Origin: Streptomyces alfalfae
GTDB lineage: Bacteria > Actinomycetota > Actinomycetes > Streptomycetales > Streptomycetaceae
NCBI RefSeq assembly: GCF_004127445.1
Contig: NZ_QEXM01000046.1
Span: 114,183-178,182, forward strand
DNA length: 64,000 nt
Reading direction: 5' to 3'
Shown here: piece by piece, positions 33,165 through 42,086 of the stretch
Position numbering within the stretch: the first letter of the stretch is position 1
How the letters are laid out: every line of letters begins with the position of its first letter
Position numbers and translations under genes: made by a program
The notes under the pieces: model-generated
The model's database searches: none
Told to the model about the DNA's origin: nothing
What the model saw: the letters and a program-made list of their open reading frames with translations, nothing else

Positions 33165-33584
33165 GCGGCGGACGCCGGAGCCACTGGGCCGGGCGGCGGA
33201 CGCAGAGGCCGCCGGCCCGGGCGGCGGGCGCAGGATGCGGGGGCCAGCGGAAGCCACGGGTCCGGTCCGGCTCTGGCCCGGCCCCGGCCTTGGCTCTGGC
33301 CATGCCCCGGCCACCCAGCTCCGGCCGCACGGCTCCGGCGACACGGCCACGACCACCGGCCGAGGCCTCGCCCGGGCAAGGACCCGCCACGCCCCCGCGC
33401 CCCGGCCCGTTCCGCAGTCGGACGGCCCACCGGACCGCAGGGCCCCGGCCGGGCTCAGGCCAGGATCGGATCAGGCCGGATCAGGCCGGATCAGGCGGGG
33501 ACAAGACCGGACCAGGCGGGGTCAGGCCGGATCAAGCGCGGGTCAGGCCGAATCAGGCGGGGATCAGGCCGGATCAAGCGGGGG
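33165..33584. repeat. Intergenic region with GGATCAGGCC tandem repeats
   Basis: No gene. From about 33464 to 33595 there are many imperfect ten-base units (GGATCAGGCC, GGGTCAGGCC, GGATCAAGCG). The left half is GC-rich with CGGACGC / GGCCGG repeats. It lies between the convergent DUF5691 and cobalamin-binding genes. Confidence 0.8.
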
Positions 33585-34001
33585 TCAGGCTCCGGCAGGC
33601 TGCCGCACGTTGGCGCGGACCCACTCGACGATCGAGGTCGTCGTGGCGCCCGGCGTGAAGATCTCCGCAACGCCCTTCTCCTTCAGCGGCGCGATGTCCG
33701 CCTCGGGGATGATGCCGCCGCCGAACACCAGGATGTCCTCGGCCTCGCGCTCCTTCAGGAGTTCGAGCACCCGCGCGAACAGCGTGTTGTGCGCCCCGGA
33801 CAGGATGGAGAGGCCGATCGCGTCGGCGTCCTCCTGGATCGCGGTGTCCACCACCTGCTCGGGCGTCTGGTGCAGCCCGGTGTAGATGACCTCCATGCCG
33901 GCGTCGCGCAGCGCTCGCGCGATCACCTTGGCCCCGCGATCGTGCCCGTCGAGCCCCGGCTTGGCGACCACCACGCGGATAGGCCCGGCTGCCACACCCA
34001 T
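33585..34001 (-). CDS. Stand-alone cobalamin-binding domain protein
   Basis: 138 residues, a single B12-binding domain with the DxHxxG signature (D18-G-H20-D-R-G23 in KPGLDGHDRG) and the SILSGAH and GGGIIPEAD segments typical of the C-terminal domain of methylmalonyl-CoA mutase. ATG 33999-34001 follows GGAGG at five bases. A small separate subunit can serve acyl-CoA mutases (isobutyryl-CoA or ethylmalonyl-CoA mutase type) encoded elsewhere; no mutase large subunit is in this window. Confidence 0.92.
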   Translation of the reverse strand: MGVAAGPIRVVVAKPGLDGHDRGAKVIARALRDAGMEVIYTGLHQTPEQVVDTAIQEDADAIGLSILSGAHNTLFARVLELLKEREAEDILVFGGGIIPEADIAPLKEKGVAEIFTPGATTTSIVEWVRANVRQPAGA

Positions 34002-34437
34002 CACTGCCTCCATGTACCGAATATCCGTACCGACATCCGTCTGTCCCAGCACAGATACCCCGAGCCGCACGGCCGGGGAAGTGAACGAACGTTATCGCCA
34101 GCATCCCGCACGCGGCAGTTTCGCGGTGGACAGGGAGGGGGAAATCACACATTGGGACACGTTCGCTGCGCGCCCGTCCGCTACTCAGGGGTTCTTCGGC
34201 CACTCACCGGCGCACCCTCCGCATCCGGGCCAGGCGCGAGGGGAGCCGCGACGAGATCGCCGGGCCATCACCGGCAGGGCACGGCGGATGGCGCGGCACA
34301 TCGGCGACGCAACGGGGTCACGGGGCCACCCGACGGTGGAGGTCGTCGCCGTCGTGCGCCGACTCCTTGCCCGCGACTCCCCCTAGGGCACACGGGGCGC
34401 ACAGCCGCCTGCCCGTGCGCCGGTCGGGAGGTCGACG
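34002..34437. other. Intergenic region (436 bp), no confident gene
   Basis: It holds the promoter side of the cobalamin-binding gene, which is less GC-rich. A plus-strand frame from GTG 34081 to 34386 (about 101 codons) has weak third-position bias and no family likeness, so I do not call it. The lipase ribosome site GGGAGG is at its right end. Confidence 0.5.
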
Positions 34438-35355
34438 ATGCCGGTCACCGGGGTCCGCCCCTTTCGCCTTCTGGGTCTTCCGCTGCCCGCGCCGCCCTTT
34501 CTGACGGCGCCGCCCCTGCTGACGGCACTGCCGGGCCTGTCCGCGCTCTCGTCCCGGATGGCCGGGGTCTCCGTGGCCCTCCTGAAGTCCACCGCTCTCG
34601 AACTGGTGATCCTCGCGGGCCATCTCCTCCTCTACCCCTCGGGCGTGGCTCAGGAACGCAGGGCGAATCCGGTGCGGCCACCGGCCGACGCGCCCCGCCT
34701 CCCGGCGCACGAGAAGCCCCCGGTCCTTCTCCTGCACGGTTTCATCGACAACCGCTCCATCTTCGTGCTGCTCCGCCGCGCCCTCGCCCAGCACGGCGGA
34801 CGCCGCGTGGAGTCACTCAACTACTCGCCGCTGACCTGCGACATCCCCACCGCCGCCGCACTGCTGGGCCGCCATGTCGAGGAGATCTGCGAGCGCACGG
34901 GCCGGTCCCGCATCGACGTCGTCGGGCACAGCCTCGGCGGGCTGATCGCGCGTTACTACGTCCAGCGCCTCGGGGGCGACGCGCGTATACGCACCCTGGT
35001 CACGCTCGGGACACCGCACGGGGGCACCCGTGTCGCGCCCCTGGCCGACGCGCACCCCATCGTCCGGCAGATGCGGCCCGGCTCCACCGTGATCGAGGAG
35101 CTGAAGGAACCGGCGCCGGACTGCCGTACGCAGTTCGTGAGTTTCTGGAGCGACCTCGACCAGATCATGGCCCCGCTGGAGACGGCGTGCGTGGACCACC
35201 CGGACCTCGTCGCGCAGAACGTCCGCGTGACCGGGATCGGCCATCTCGCGCTGCCCGTCCACCCGGCCGTCGCGAACGGCATACGACAGGCCCTGGATCT
35301 GGCCGATCCGGGAGCGGACGCCACGGAGGCGCCGACCGGCCTCACGGTCGCGTGA
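34438..35355 (+). CDS. Alpha/beta-hydrolase lipase-like protein
   Basis: 305 residues. Lipase box GHSLGG with nucleophile S165; oxyanion HGF (100-102); TPHGG at 192-196; Asp in SFWSDLDQI (about D239) and His in GIGHLALP (H269) complete the likely triad. The N-terminus has hydrophobic stretches (residues 10-35 and 44-66) that act as a signal or membrane anchor. ATG 34438 follows GGGAGG. Probably an exported triacylglycerol lipase or esterase; substrate unknown. Confidence 0.87.
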   Translation: MPVTGVRPFRLLGLPLPAPPFLTAPPLLTALPGLSALSSRMAGVSVALLKSTALELVILAGHLLLYPSGVAQERRANPVRPPADAPRLPAHEKPPVLLLHGFIDNRSIFVLLRRALAQHGGRRVESLNYSPLTCDIPTAAALLGRHVEEICERTGRSRIDVVGHSLGGLIARYYVQRLGGDARIRTLVTLGTPHGGTRVAPLADAHPIVRQMRPGSTVIEELKEPAPDCRTQFVSFWSDLDQIMAPLETACVDHPDLVAQNVRVTGIGHLALPVHPAVANGIRQALDLADPGADATEAPTGLTVA

Positions 35356-35580
35356 AGCGGAAGCTCGCAATCCACCCAGGACACGCCCGAACCGTCAAGG
35401 CGCTTGAAGCGGGATCCGACCATCAACTACCGGACATCCGGCGCAAAATGCTTACCTCCGCAGTCATGGAGACGACGCAAAACATCGAACGCCTCTCGAA
35501 CGCAAAGCCAAAGCTGTGCCCGCAGTCCGCCGAAAGGCGGCCGAATGCCCGTTTCCTGAGAGCATGAAACCTGCCGAAGA

Positions 35581-35610
35581 TTGTCGCGCCCGTATACCGC
35601 CGGGTACAGT
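35581..35610 (+). promoter_or_regulatory. Probable promoter of the M23 peptidase gene
   Basis: TTGTCG (35581-35586), 18 bases, TACAGT (35605-35610), in a low-GC stretch, about 45 bases before the GTG start. It resembles the housekeeping (HrdB-type) promoter. Confidence 0.55.
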
Positions 35611-35654
35611 CGCCGCACTGCTCCGCCCTTGCTGCCGAGGCGAAAGAGAAGTTG

Positions 35655-37238
35655 GTGAACGACCGTCACCCGTCGGGGAGCTCGACTCCCCAGCCCTCGG
35701 CACCCGACGCCGAGTACGCCCACTACGCGGCGTACGAAGCGCACAGTGCCCAACACGGTGGCCATGGCTACGACGCCTACTCCACCGGCGGTTTCGACAC
35801 CGGCGCTCTCGACACCGGCACCTTCGCGGTGGACCCGCTCTTCGGCGACATGCCCGGTGGTGAGTACGACACCGGTCAGTGGGCGACCAGCACGGGCCCC
35901 CAGCCGACCATCGGCTACGACCCGTACGCCGCGCAGCACCACACCGCGCCGTACGACACCGGCAGCTTCGACACCACCTCCGCGTGGGCGACCGGCGGCC
36001 ATCAGCACCTCGGCGACGCGCAGCACCTCGCGAACATCCCGTCGCAGCCGACCCACGACGGCACCGGCCAGTGGGACACCACCGCCTGGAACCAGGCGCC
36101 GCAGACGGGTCAGTGGGAGACGCAGGCCTTCGACTCGGGCGCGTATGACGCCACGGCGTGGAACTCCGCCGGCGACGCGCACCACCCGCACCCCGAGCAC
36201 CCTGAGCACTCCGAGCACCCCTCGGATCTCGCACACCCCGCGGACCTCACGGGCCATGCGGGCCACTCGGACCATGCAGACCACGCAGACCACGCAGACC
36301 ACGCAGACCACGCAGACGACGTGGACCTCGCGGACGAGCAGCCGTACGAGCTCACCGATCCCTACGAGATCTCCGCCGACGCCTCCTACGAGGCCGACGC
36401 TCTCCACGACACCGCCGAGCACGAGCCGGTCACGGTGAGCCCGAGTCCCGCGCCGCGCGCCTCCCGCGCCAAGAACGGCGGCTCCGGCCAGGGCCGTTCG
36501 CGGGCCCGTCGCCGTACGCCGACGAAGCGTTCCGCCCTGTTCACCGTCGCCGTGCCCTCCGCCTGCGTGATGGGGGTCGCCGGTGTGGCCGCGGCCTCGG
36601 TGGGCGACTTCGGCGGGGACGACAAGAAGGAGACGACGGCCTCCGCCGCGGACGAGGCCGCGCCCGTGAAGCCGTCGACCGCCAACAACAAGCTGGACAC
36701 CCAGCTCGCGAACCTCTCCGCGGACGCCGGCGACTTCGCCGACCGCGCGAGCCGCACGCAGGAGCGCATCGACCTCAAGGCCGAAAGGGTGGCCGCCAAG
36801 AAGCAGGCGGCGGCGGAAGCGGCACGCAAGGAACGGCTCCGCCCCAAGTTCTCCCTGCCGGTGAAGCAGCACGGACTCAGCGCCTACTACGGCCAGGCCG
36901 GCGTCAACTGGATGTCGGCGCACTCCGGCATCGACTTCCCGGTGTCCTACGGCACGGAGGTCCTGGCGGCGACCGACGGGACCGTCTCCACGAAGTGGAA
37001 CAGCGCCTACGGCAACATGGCGATCGTGACGGCCAAGGACGGCACGGAGACGTGGTACTGCCACCTCTCCACGCACAAGATCTCCAGCGGCCCCGTGAAG
37101 GCGGGCGACGTCATCGCCTTCTCCGGCAACTCGGGCAACTCCACCGGCCCGCACCTGCACTTCGAGGTGCGTCCCGGCGGCGGCTCGGCGATCGACCCGC
37201 TGCCGTGGCTGCGCAGCCACGACCTCGACCCGACGTAA
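35655..37238 (+). CDS. Membrane-anchored M23 peptidase with repetitive N-terminus
   Basis: 527 residues. The first 280 are His/Asp/Tyr/Thr-rich and repetitive (YDTG and DTG units; five DHA units at 36270-36314). One membrane helix follows (about 295-315), then a coiled-coil (VAAKKQAAAEAARKERL) and a C-terminal LytM/M23 domain. The Zn ligands are intact: H423 and D427 in HSGIDFP, H502 in HLHFE. It should cleave peptidoglycan cross-bridges outside the membrane. I use GTG 35655; a TTG sits three bases before it. The long cytoplasmic N-terminus is unusual and could be a localisation module. Confidence 0.92.
   Translation: MNDRHPSGSSTPQPSAPDAEYAHYAAYEAHSAQHGGHGYDAYSTGGFDTGALDTGTFAVDPLFGDMPGGEYDTGQWATSTGPQPTIGYDPYAAQHHTAPYDTGSFDTTSAWATGGHQHLGDAQHLANIPSQPTHDGTGQWDTTAWNQAPQTGQWETQAFDSGAYDATAWNSAGDAHHPHPEHPEHSEHPSDLAHPADLTGHAGHSDHADHADHADHADHADDVDLADEQPYELTDPYEISADASYEADALHDTAEHEPVTVSPSPAPRASRAKNGGSGQGRSRARRRTPTKRSALFTVAVPSACVMGVAGVAAASVGDFGGDDKKETTASAADEAAPVKPSTANNKLDTQLANLSADAGDFADRASRTQERIDLKAERVAAKKQAAAEAARKERLRPKFSLPVKQHGLSAYYGQAGVNWMSAHSGIDFPVSYGTEVLAATDGTVSTKWNSAYGNMAIVTAKDGTETWYCHLSTHKISSGPVKAGDVIAFSGNSGNSTGPHLHFEVRPGGGSAIDPLPWLRSHDLDPT
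36270..36314. repeat. 9-bp repeats (DHA)5 in M23 gene
   Basis: Five tandem GACCACGCA units (the first is GACCATGCA), encoding Asp-His-Ala repeats. Confidence 0.92.
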
Positions 37239-37336
37239 CCCCGGCCGTCACCGCCCTCCGACACCAGACCTCCCGTACGGCCTGGTCGTCGCACCCGCCG
37301 GCGCTGCCCCTCCGTACAGTCTGATCGTCCGCCCTG

Positions 37337-37369
37337 CGGCCTGGTCGTCGCTCAAGTCCGACCAGGCCG
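37337..37369. terminator. Bidirectional terminator between M23 gene and pcrA
   Basis: Perfect 11-bp stem CGGCCTGGTCG / CGACCAGGCCG, eleven-base loop, between the two convergent genes. Confidence 0.75.
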
Positions 37370-37374
37370 GGGCG

Positions 37375-39897
37375 TCACAGCTTCTCGACCGGCGCGTACC
37401 GCAGCAGGAGCCGCTTCGGCTTGGGCTCGCCGAAGTCCACCGTCGCCTCCGCGTTCGCCCCCGTGCCCTTCACTCCGACCACGGTCCCGAGACCGAACTG
37501 ATCGTGCGTGACCCGGTCCCCGACGGCCAGCGAGACCACCGGCTTCTCCGAGGCGCGGCGCGTGGCGAAGCCCTGCGCGCCGCCCGTGCGCGAGCGCGAC
37601 GAGGACAGCGACGAGGCGATGCCCGCAGCCGGGCCTGACGACGCCGGAGCGCCGACGGAGCCCTTCCGCTTCCAGTCCAGATGCGTATCCGGAATCTCTT
37701 CGAGGAAGCGCGACGGCGGGTTGTAGGAGGGCGTGCCCCAGGCGCTGCGCATCGAGGAGCGTGTGAGGTAGAGCCGCTCCCGCGCGCGCGTGATGCCCAC
37801 GTATGCCAGGCGGCGCTCCTCCTCCAGCTCCTTGACCTGGCCGAGCGAGCGCATGTGCGGGAAGACGCCGTCCTCCATGCCGGTCAGGAACACCACCGGG
37901 AACTCCAGGCCCTTGGCGGTGTGGAGCGTCATCAGGGTGATGACTCCGGAGCCGTCGTCCTCCTCATCCGGAATCTGGTCCGAGTCGGCGACGAGCGCGA
38001 CGCGCTCAAGGAAGTCGGAGAGCGATCCGGTCGGCGCTGTCCCCGCCTCGCCTGCTCCGGCTCCGCCTTCCGCCGCCTCACCGTCGGCGGTCGGTGCCGC
38101 TTCCCGCTGGGCGTTCTCCTGCTCGAACTCCAGCGCCACGGCGGCGAGCTCCTGGAGGTTCTCGATACGGGTTTCGTCCTGCGGGTCCGTCGAGGCCTGC
38201 AACTCGGCGAGATAGCCCGTGCGTTCGAGTACGGCCTCCAGGACGACTGCCGGGCCCGCGCCCGACTCGACGATGGTCCGCAGCTCCTCCATCAGCGTGT
38301 TGAACCGCTTGACGGCGTTCGTGGAGCGGGCCGCCATTCCGTACGCCTCGTCGACGCGGCGCAGCGCCTGCGGGAAGGAGATCTTCTCGCGCTGCGAGAG
38401 CGCGTCGATCATCGCCTCGGCACGGTCGCCGATGCCCCTCTTGGGCACGTTCAGGATGCGCCGCAGCGGGACGGCGTCCTCGGGGTTGGCGAGAACGCGC
38501 AGGTAGGCCAGCACATCGCGGACCTCCTTGCGCTCGTAGAAGCGGACGCCGCCGACGACCTTGTAGGGCAGGCCGACGCGGATGAAGATCTCCTCGAAGA
38601 CACGTGACTGCGCGTTCGTCCGGTAGAAGATCGCGACGTCGCCGGCCTTCGCGTCGCCCGCGTCCGTGAGGCGGTCGATCTCGTCTGCGACGAACTGCGC
38701 CTCGTCGTGCTCGGTGTCCGCCACATAACCCGTGATGCGCGCGCCCGCGCCCTGGTTGGTCCAGAGGTTCTTGGGGCGGCGGCTCTCGTTCCGCTCGATG
38801 ACCGCGTTGGCCGCCGTCAGGATCGTCTGCGTCGAGCGGTAGTTCTGTTCGAGGAGGATCGTCGTCGCGTCGGTGTAGTCCTCCTCGAACTGGAGGATGT
38901 TGCGGATGGTGGCGCCGCGGAAGGCGTAGATCGACTGGTCAGCGTCACCCACCACGCACAGCTCGGCCGGGTCGTCGCCCTCGCCCCCGGAGGGGCCGAC
39001 CAGCTCGCGCACGAGGGCGTACTGCGCGTGGTTCGTGTCCTGGTACTCGTCGACCATGACGTGGCGGAAGCGGCGGCGGTAGTGCTCGGCGACGTCCGGG
39101 AAGGCGCGCAGGAGGTTGACCGTCGTCATGATCAGGTCGTCGAAGTCCAGTGCGTTCGCCTCGCGCAGGCGTGACTGGTACATGGCATAGGTCTGGGCGA
39201 GGGTCTTCTCGAAGCCGTCGGCGGCCCGGCCCGCGAAGTCCTCCTCGTCGATCAGCTCGTTCTTGAGGTTGGAGATCTTGGCGCTGAACGACTTCGGCGG
39301 GAACTTCTTGGGGTCGAGGTCGAGGTCGCGGCAGACCAGGGCCATCAGGCGCTTGGAGTCCGCGGCGTCGTAGATCGAGAAGGAGGACGTGAAGCCCAGC
39401 TTCTTGTACTCGCGGCGCAGGATGCGGACGCAGGCGCTGTGGAACGTCGACACCCACATCGCGTTGGCCCGCGGGCCCACGAGCTGCTCGACGCGCTCCT
39501 TCATCTCGCCCGCGGCCTTGTTCGTGAAGGTGATCGCGAGGATCTGGCCGGGGTGCACACCGCGCTCGGCGAGGAGATACGCGATGCGGTGGGTCAGCAC
39601 GCGGGTCTTGCCGGAGCCGGCGCCGACGACGATGAGCAGCGGGGAACCCGCGTGCACGACGGCCGCACGCTGGTTCTCGTTCAGTCCTTCGAGCAGCGTC
39701 GCCGGGTCGGTCACCGGGCGCGGGGCACCGTCCCGGTAGTGCGTGTCCCGGGTCATGGGCGCGTCGAACTTCCCGTCGAACAAGTCGTCCGGAACGTGCT
39801 CCGGAGCGCTGTCCTCGGGCGGGGGCGGGTGTTCTTCGTCCGTGGCCCGGGAGGGCTGCAGGTCCGCCAGGAAGCTGTCGTCAAAGAGGCTGCTCAT
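37375..39897 (-). CDS. pcrA: ATP-dependent DNA helicase PcrA/UvrD
   Basis: Superfamily-1 3'-5' helicase, 840 residues, for nucleotide excision repair and replication. Walker A GAGSGKTRVLTHRI, motif Ia ITFTNKAAGEM, motif II DEYQDTN, motif III DADQSIYAFRGA, motif IV YRSTQTI, motif V LMTLHTAKGLEFP and motif VI VGITRARERLYL are all visible. The C-terminus has the PcrA-type Tudor-like tail (VGDRVTHDQFGLGTVVGV). ATG 39895-39897. The upstream promoter matches the DNA-damage consensus. Confidence 0.97.
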   Translation of the reverse strand: MSSLFDDSFLADLQPSRATDEEHPPPPEDSAPEHVPDDLFDGKFDAPMTRDTHYRDGAPRPVTDPATLLEGLNENQRAAVVHAGSPLLIVVGAGSGKTRVLTHRIAYLLAERGVHPGQILAITFTNKAAGEMKERVEQLVGPRANAMWVSTFHSACVRILRREYKKLGFTSSFSIYDAADSKRLMALVCRDLDLDPKKFPPKSFSAKISNLKNELIDEEDFAGRAADGFEKTLAQTYAMYQSRLREANALDFDDLIMTTVNLLRAFPDVAEHYRRRFRHVMVDEYQDTNHAQYALVRELVGPSGGEGDDPAELCVVGDADQSIYAFRGATIRNILQFEEDYTDATTILLEQNYRSTQTILTAANAVIERNESRRPKNLWTNQGAGARITGYVADTEHDEAQFVADEIDRLTDAGDAKAGDVAIFYRTNAQSRVFEEIFIRVGLPYKVVGGVRFYERKEVRDVLAYLRVLANPEDAVPLRRILNVPKRGIGDRAEAMIDALSQREKISFPQALRRVDEAYGMAARSTNAVKRFNTLMEELRTIVESGAGPAVVLEAVLERTGYLAELQASTDPQDETRIENLQELAAVALEFEQENAQREAAPTADGEAAEGGAGAGEAGTAPTGSLSDFLERVALVADSDQIPDEEDDGSGVITLMTLHTAKGLEFPVVFLTGMEDGVFPHMRSLGQVKELEEERRLAYVGITRARERLYLTRSSMRSAWGTPSYNPPSRFLEEIPDTHLDWKRKGSVGAPASSGPAAGIASSLSSSRSRTGGAQGFATRRASEKPVVSLAVGDRVTHDQFGLGTVVGVKGTGANAEATVDFGEPKPKRLLLRYAPVEKL

Positions 39898-39906
39898 CGC
39901 CTCCCG

Positions 39907-39929
39907 AGTCTAGGCGGACCCACTGACAA
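39907..39929 (-). promoter_or_regulatory. DNA-damage (RecA-NDp/PafBC-type) promoter of pcrA
   Basis: On the minus strand, TTGTCAGTG (39929-39921), eight bases, TAGACT (39912-39907). It fits TTGTCRGTG-N8-TANNNT at every fixed position. The -10 ends nine bases before the pcrA ATG, so the leader is very short. Confidence 0.85.
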
Positions 39930-40170
39930 CCCGCGCCGGGTTCCGCCGACCCGCCCCTCGCTCACAGCGCGTTCGCGGCCGGACACCGTCCGGAACCGCA
40001 ATGTTTTGGAACCGGCCGACACCGGCCCACACCGCCCGACGCCGTCCGAGACCGCGCCGTGCCGGACGCCGGCCGACACCGGCCGACACCGGGTGACAGC
40101 ACGCTCCGCACGGCCCGCGCCAGGGCCTCGTAAAGTCACGAAAATGTATCGGGCATATCGAACATCAACC

Positions 40171-40200
40171 TTCACAGGCGTCGCACAAGTTGGCTAGCGT
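40171..40200 (+). promoter_or_regulatory. Promoter of riboswitch-controlled NlpC/P60 gene
   Basis: TTCACA (40171-40176), 18 bases, TAGCGT (40195-40200), upstream of the c-di-AMP riboswitch; transcription would start near 40207. Confidence 0.55.
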
Positions 40201-40246
40201 GCTGCGCGGGCCGCTCGTATTCCCACCGGCGAACCCCGCCGGGAAC

Positions 40247-40395
40247 GCGCGGCCCCCGCCGAGTCCGACGTGTTCGGAGCCGGGGACCCACCGAGAACCT
40301 GGGGTGAATCGGTCCCGTACGCAGTACGGAACCGTAGGGCAACCTTCCGGACCACCCGCCCGAACCCGACAGCTAACCCGGTAGGCGGCCTACGG
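40247..40395 (+). promoter_or_regulatory. c-di-AMP riboswitch (ydaO/yuaA type)
   Basis: The conserved core is present in order: GCCGGGGACCC (40280-40290 region), GGGGTGAATCGG (40301-40312), GTAGGGCAACCTTCCGG (40334-40350), CGAACCCGACAGCTAACCCG (40361-40380) and GTAGGCGG. GGCGG can close a stem with CCGCC near 40257. It lies 20-160 bases before an NlpC/P60 hydrolase start, the usual place for this riboswitch in Streptomyces. High c-di-AMP is known to turn these genes off. Confidence 0.94.
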
Positions 40396-40410
40396 AAGGA
40401 GTCGCCTCCC

Positions 40411-41628
40411 TTGGCGTCGCACCGCAAGCCGCGGACCCTGCAGGCCGGAATAGTCCGCACCGCCCCCGCCGTCGGCATCACCACGGCCGCCCTCACCTCC
40501 GTGGCGCTGCTGTCCCAGAGCGCCCAGGCCGCGCCCTCGTCGCCCACGAAGCCCAGCCTCGAAGAGGTGCAGAAGAAGGTCGACGAGCTGTATCAGCAGG
40601 CGGGCGTGGCCACCCAGAAGTACAACTCGGCCAGGGAGAGGACCGAGAAGCAGCGCGAGAAGGCCGACCGCCTCCTGGACGATGTGGCCAAACGCACGGA
40701 CAAGCTGAACGACGCGCGTCAGGAACTCGGCTCCTTCGCCGCCGCGCAGTACCGCACCGGAGGCGTCTCCGACACGGCCACGATGCTGCTGGCCGACGAC
40801 CCGCAGGGCTACTTCGACCAGAACCACCTGGCGGACCGGCTGACCACGCGGCAGAAGAAGGCCGTCGACGACTACGAGACGCAGCGGGCGGCGGCGGCGA
40901 AACAGCGTACGAAGGCGGCGAGGAGCTTGGAGACGCTGACCGACTCGCGGGACGACCTGCGGACCAGCAAACGGACCGTCCAGAAGAAGCTGGGCGAGGC
41001 GCGCGAGCTGCTGTCGGACCTGACCGCCGAGGAGAAGGCACGGCTCGCGGCGATCGAGCGCGAGAAGGAGCGGGAAGCCAAGCGCAAGGCCGAGAAGCTG
41101 GCCCGCGAACAGGCCGCCGAGGCGGAGCGCGAGCGCAAGGCCGAGGAGGCCGCGCAGAAGGAGAGGGAGAAGGAGAAGGAGCGGGGGGACGGCCAGGGCG
41201 CCGGGTCGGGCTCTGGCTCGGGATCGGGCACTGGCTCCGGTCCCGGTTCCGGTTCCGGAAACACGGAGGGCGGCTACGCCACCAAGGCCGCGAAGGTCAT
41301 CGACTTCGCCGAGGCCCAGATCGGCAAGCCCTACGTGTGGGGCGCCACGGGGCCCGACTCCTACGACTGCTCCGGCCTCACCCAGGACGCCTGGAAGGCC
41401 GCCGGGATATCCCTGCCGCGCACCACATGGGACCAGGTGAAGGTCGGAACGACAGTGAGGACGGCGGACGCGAAACCGGGTGACCTGGTCTTCTTCTACG
41501 ACGACATCAGCCACGTAGGGATCTACATCGGCGACGGCAAGATGATCCACGCCCCGAAGCCGGGCGCGAACGTCCGCGTCGAGTCGATCTACTACATGCC
41601 GATCCACAGCGTGGTGCGACCGGCTTAG
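40411..41628 (+). CDS. NlpC/P60 cell-wall hydrolase under c-di-AMP control
   Basis: 405 residues from TTG 40411 behind AAGGAG. Signal peptide (GIVRTAPAVGITTAALTSVALL...AQA), then two coiled-coil blocks (residues 50-245, EKQREKADRLLDDVAKRTDKL, with a Lys/Glu/Arg-rich second block), a Gly/Ser linker and a C-terminal NlpC/P60 domain. The catalytic Cys is C320 in YDCSGL and the His is H368 in DISHVGIYIG. It cleaves gamma-D-Glu-mDAP bonds outside the cell. The architecture resembles RipA/SwlA-type hydrolases. It is regulated by the riboswitch just upstream. Confidence 0.95.
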   Translation: MASHRKPRTLQAGIVRTAPAVGITTAALTSVALLSQSAQAAPSSPTKPSLEEVQKKVDELYQQAGVATQKYNSARERTEKQREKADRLLDDVAKRTDKLNDARQELGSFAAAQYRTGGVSDTATMLLADDPQGYFDQNHLADRLTTRQKKAVDDYETQRAAAAKQRTKAARSLETLTDSRDDLRTSKRTVQKKLGEARELLSDLTAEEKARLAAIEREKEREAKRKAEKLAREQAAEAERERKAEEAAQKEREKEKERGDGQGAGSGSGSGSGTGSGPGSGSGNTEGGYATKAAKVIDFAEAQIGKPYVWGATGPDSYDCSGLTQDAWKAAGISLPRTTWDQVKVGTTVRTADAKPGDLVFFYDDISHVGIYIGDGKMIHAPKPGANVRVESIYYMPIHSVVRPA

Positions 41629-41672
41629 CCACGCTCTCCCTGGCCGGTGCCCGGAGTGACTACCGGCGACGA

Positions 41673-41704
41673 AAACGCCCTCCACGCGTGCGTGGAGGGC
41701 GTTT
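41673..41704. terminator. Bidirectional terminator
   Basis: Perfect 15-bp stem AAACGCCCTCCACGC / GCGTGGAGGGCGTTT, with A- and T-tracts at its ends, between two convergent genes. Confidence 0.9.
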
Positions 41705-41732
41705 CCCTGGTTCCGGTCTCAGCGGCCCGGCA

Positions 41733-42086
41733 TCAGGTCCACAGCACGGCGATGAAGATGTTCGCCGTGGTCAGCAGCCCCACCGCCCCGAACACGCCCT
41801 TGTCGATCTTTTCCTCGTCACGCTTCACGTAGACCAGCGCGAGGATCACGATCAGCACGGCCATCTTGATGCCGATCTTGAGGTTGTCGACCGCGTTGTC
41901 GTCGGCCTGGTTGAGGCCCACCAGGACCACACCGGTGACGAGCATGGTCAGCGCACCGTGCAGCATCGCGGGGACGAAGCGGGCCGTGCCCTGGCCCATC
42001 TGCTTCATCTGGGTCAGGAAGCCGCCGAGGAGGCAGGCGATGCCGATGATGTGCAGGGCGACGAAGAGATGGATGAGTACGTCCAT
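41733..42086 (-). CDS. Small four-helix membrane protein
   Basis: 117 residues with about four membrane helices (LIHLFVALHIIGIACLLGGFL, MLHGALTMLVTGVVLVGL, IKMAVLIVILALVYV, VFGAVGLLTTANIFIAVLW), a conserved His in the first and second helices and a charged loop KRDEEKIDKG. I recognise no family with certainty; it resembles small integral membrane proteins seen widely in Streptomyces. Monocistronic. Confidence 0.82.
   Translation of the reverse strand: MDVLIHLFVALHIIGIACLLGGFLTQMKQMGQGTARFVPAMLHGALTMLVTGVVLVGLNQADDNAVDNLKIGIKMAVLIVILALVYVKRDEEKIDKGVFGAVGLLTTANIFIAVLWT

Noticed and set aside
34081..34386. Short plus-strand frame upstream of the lipase
   Set aside because: No ribosome site, weak third-position bias and no recognisable family.
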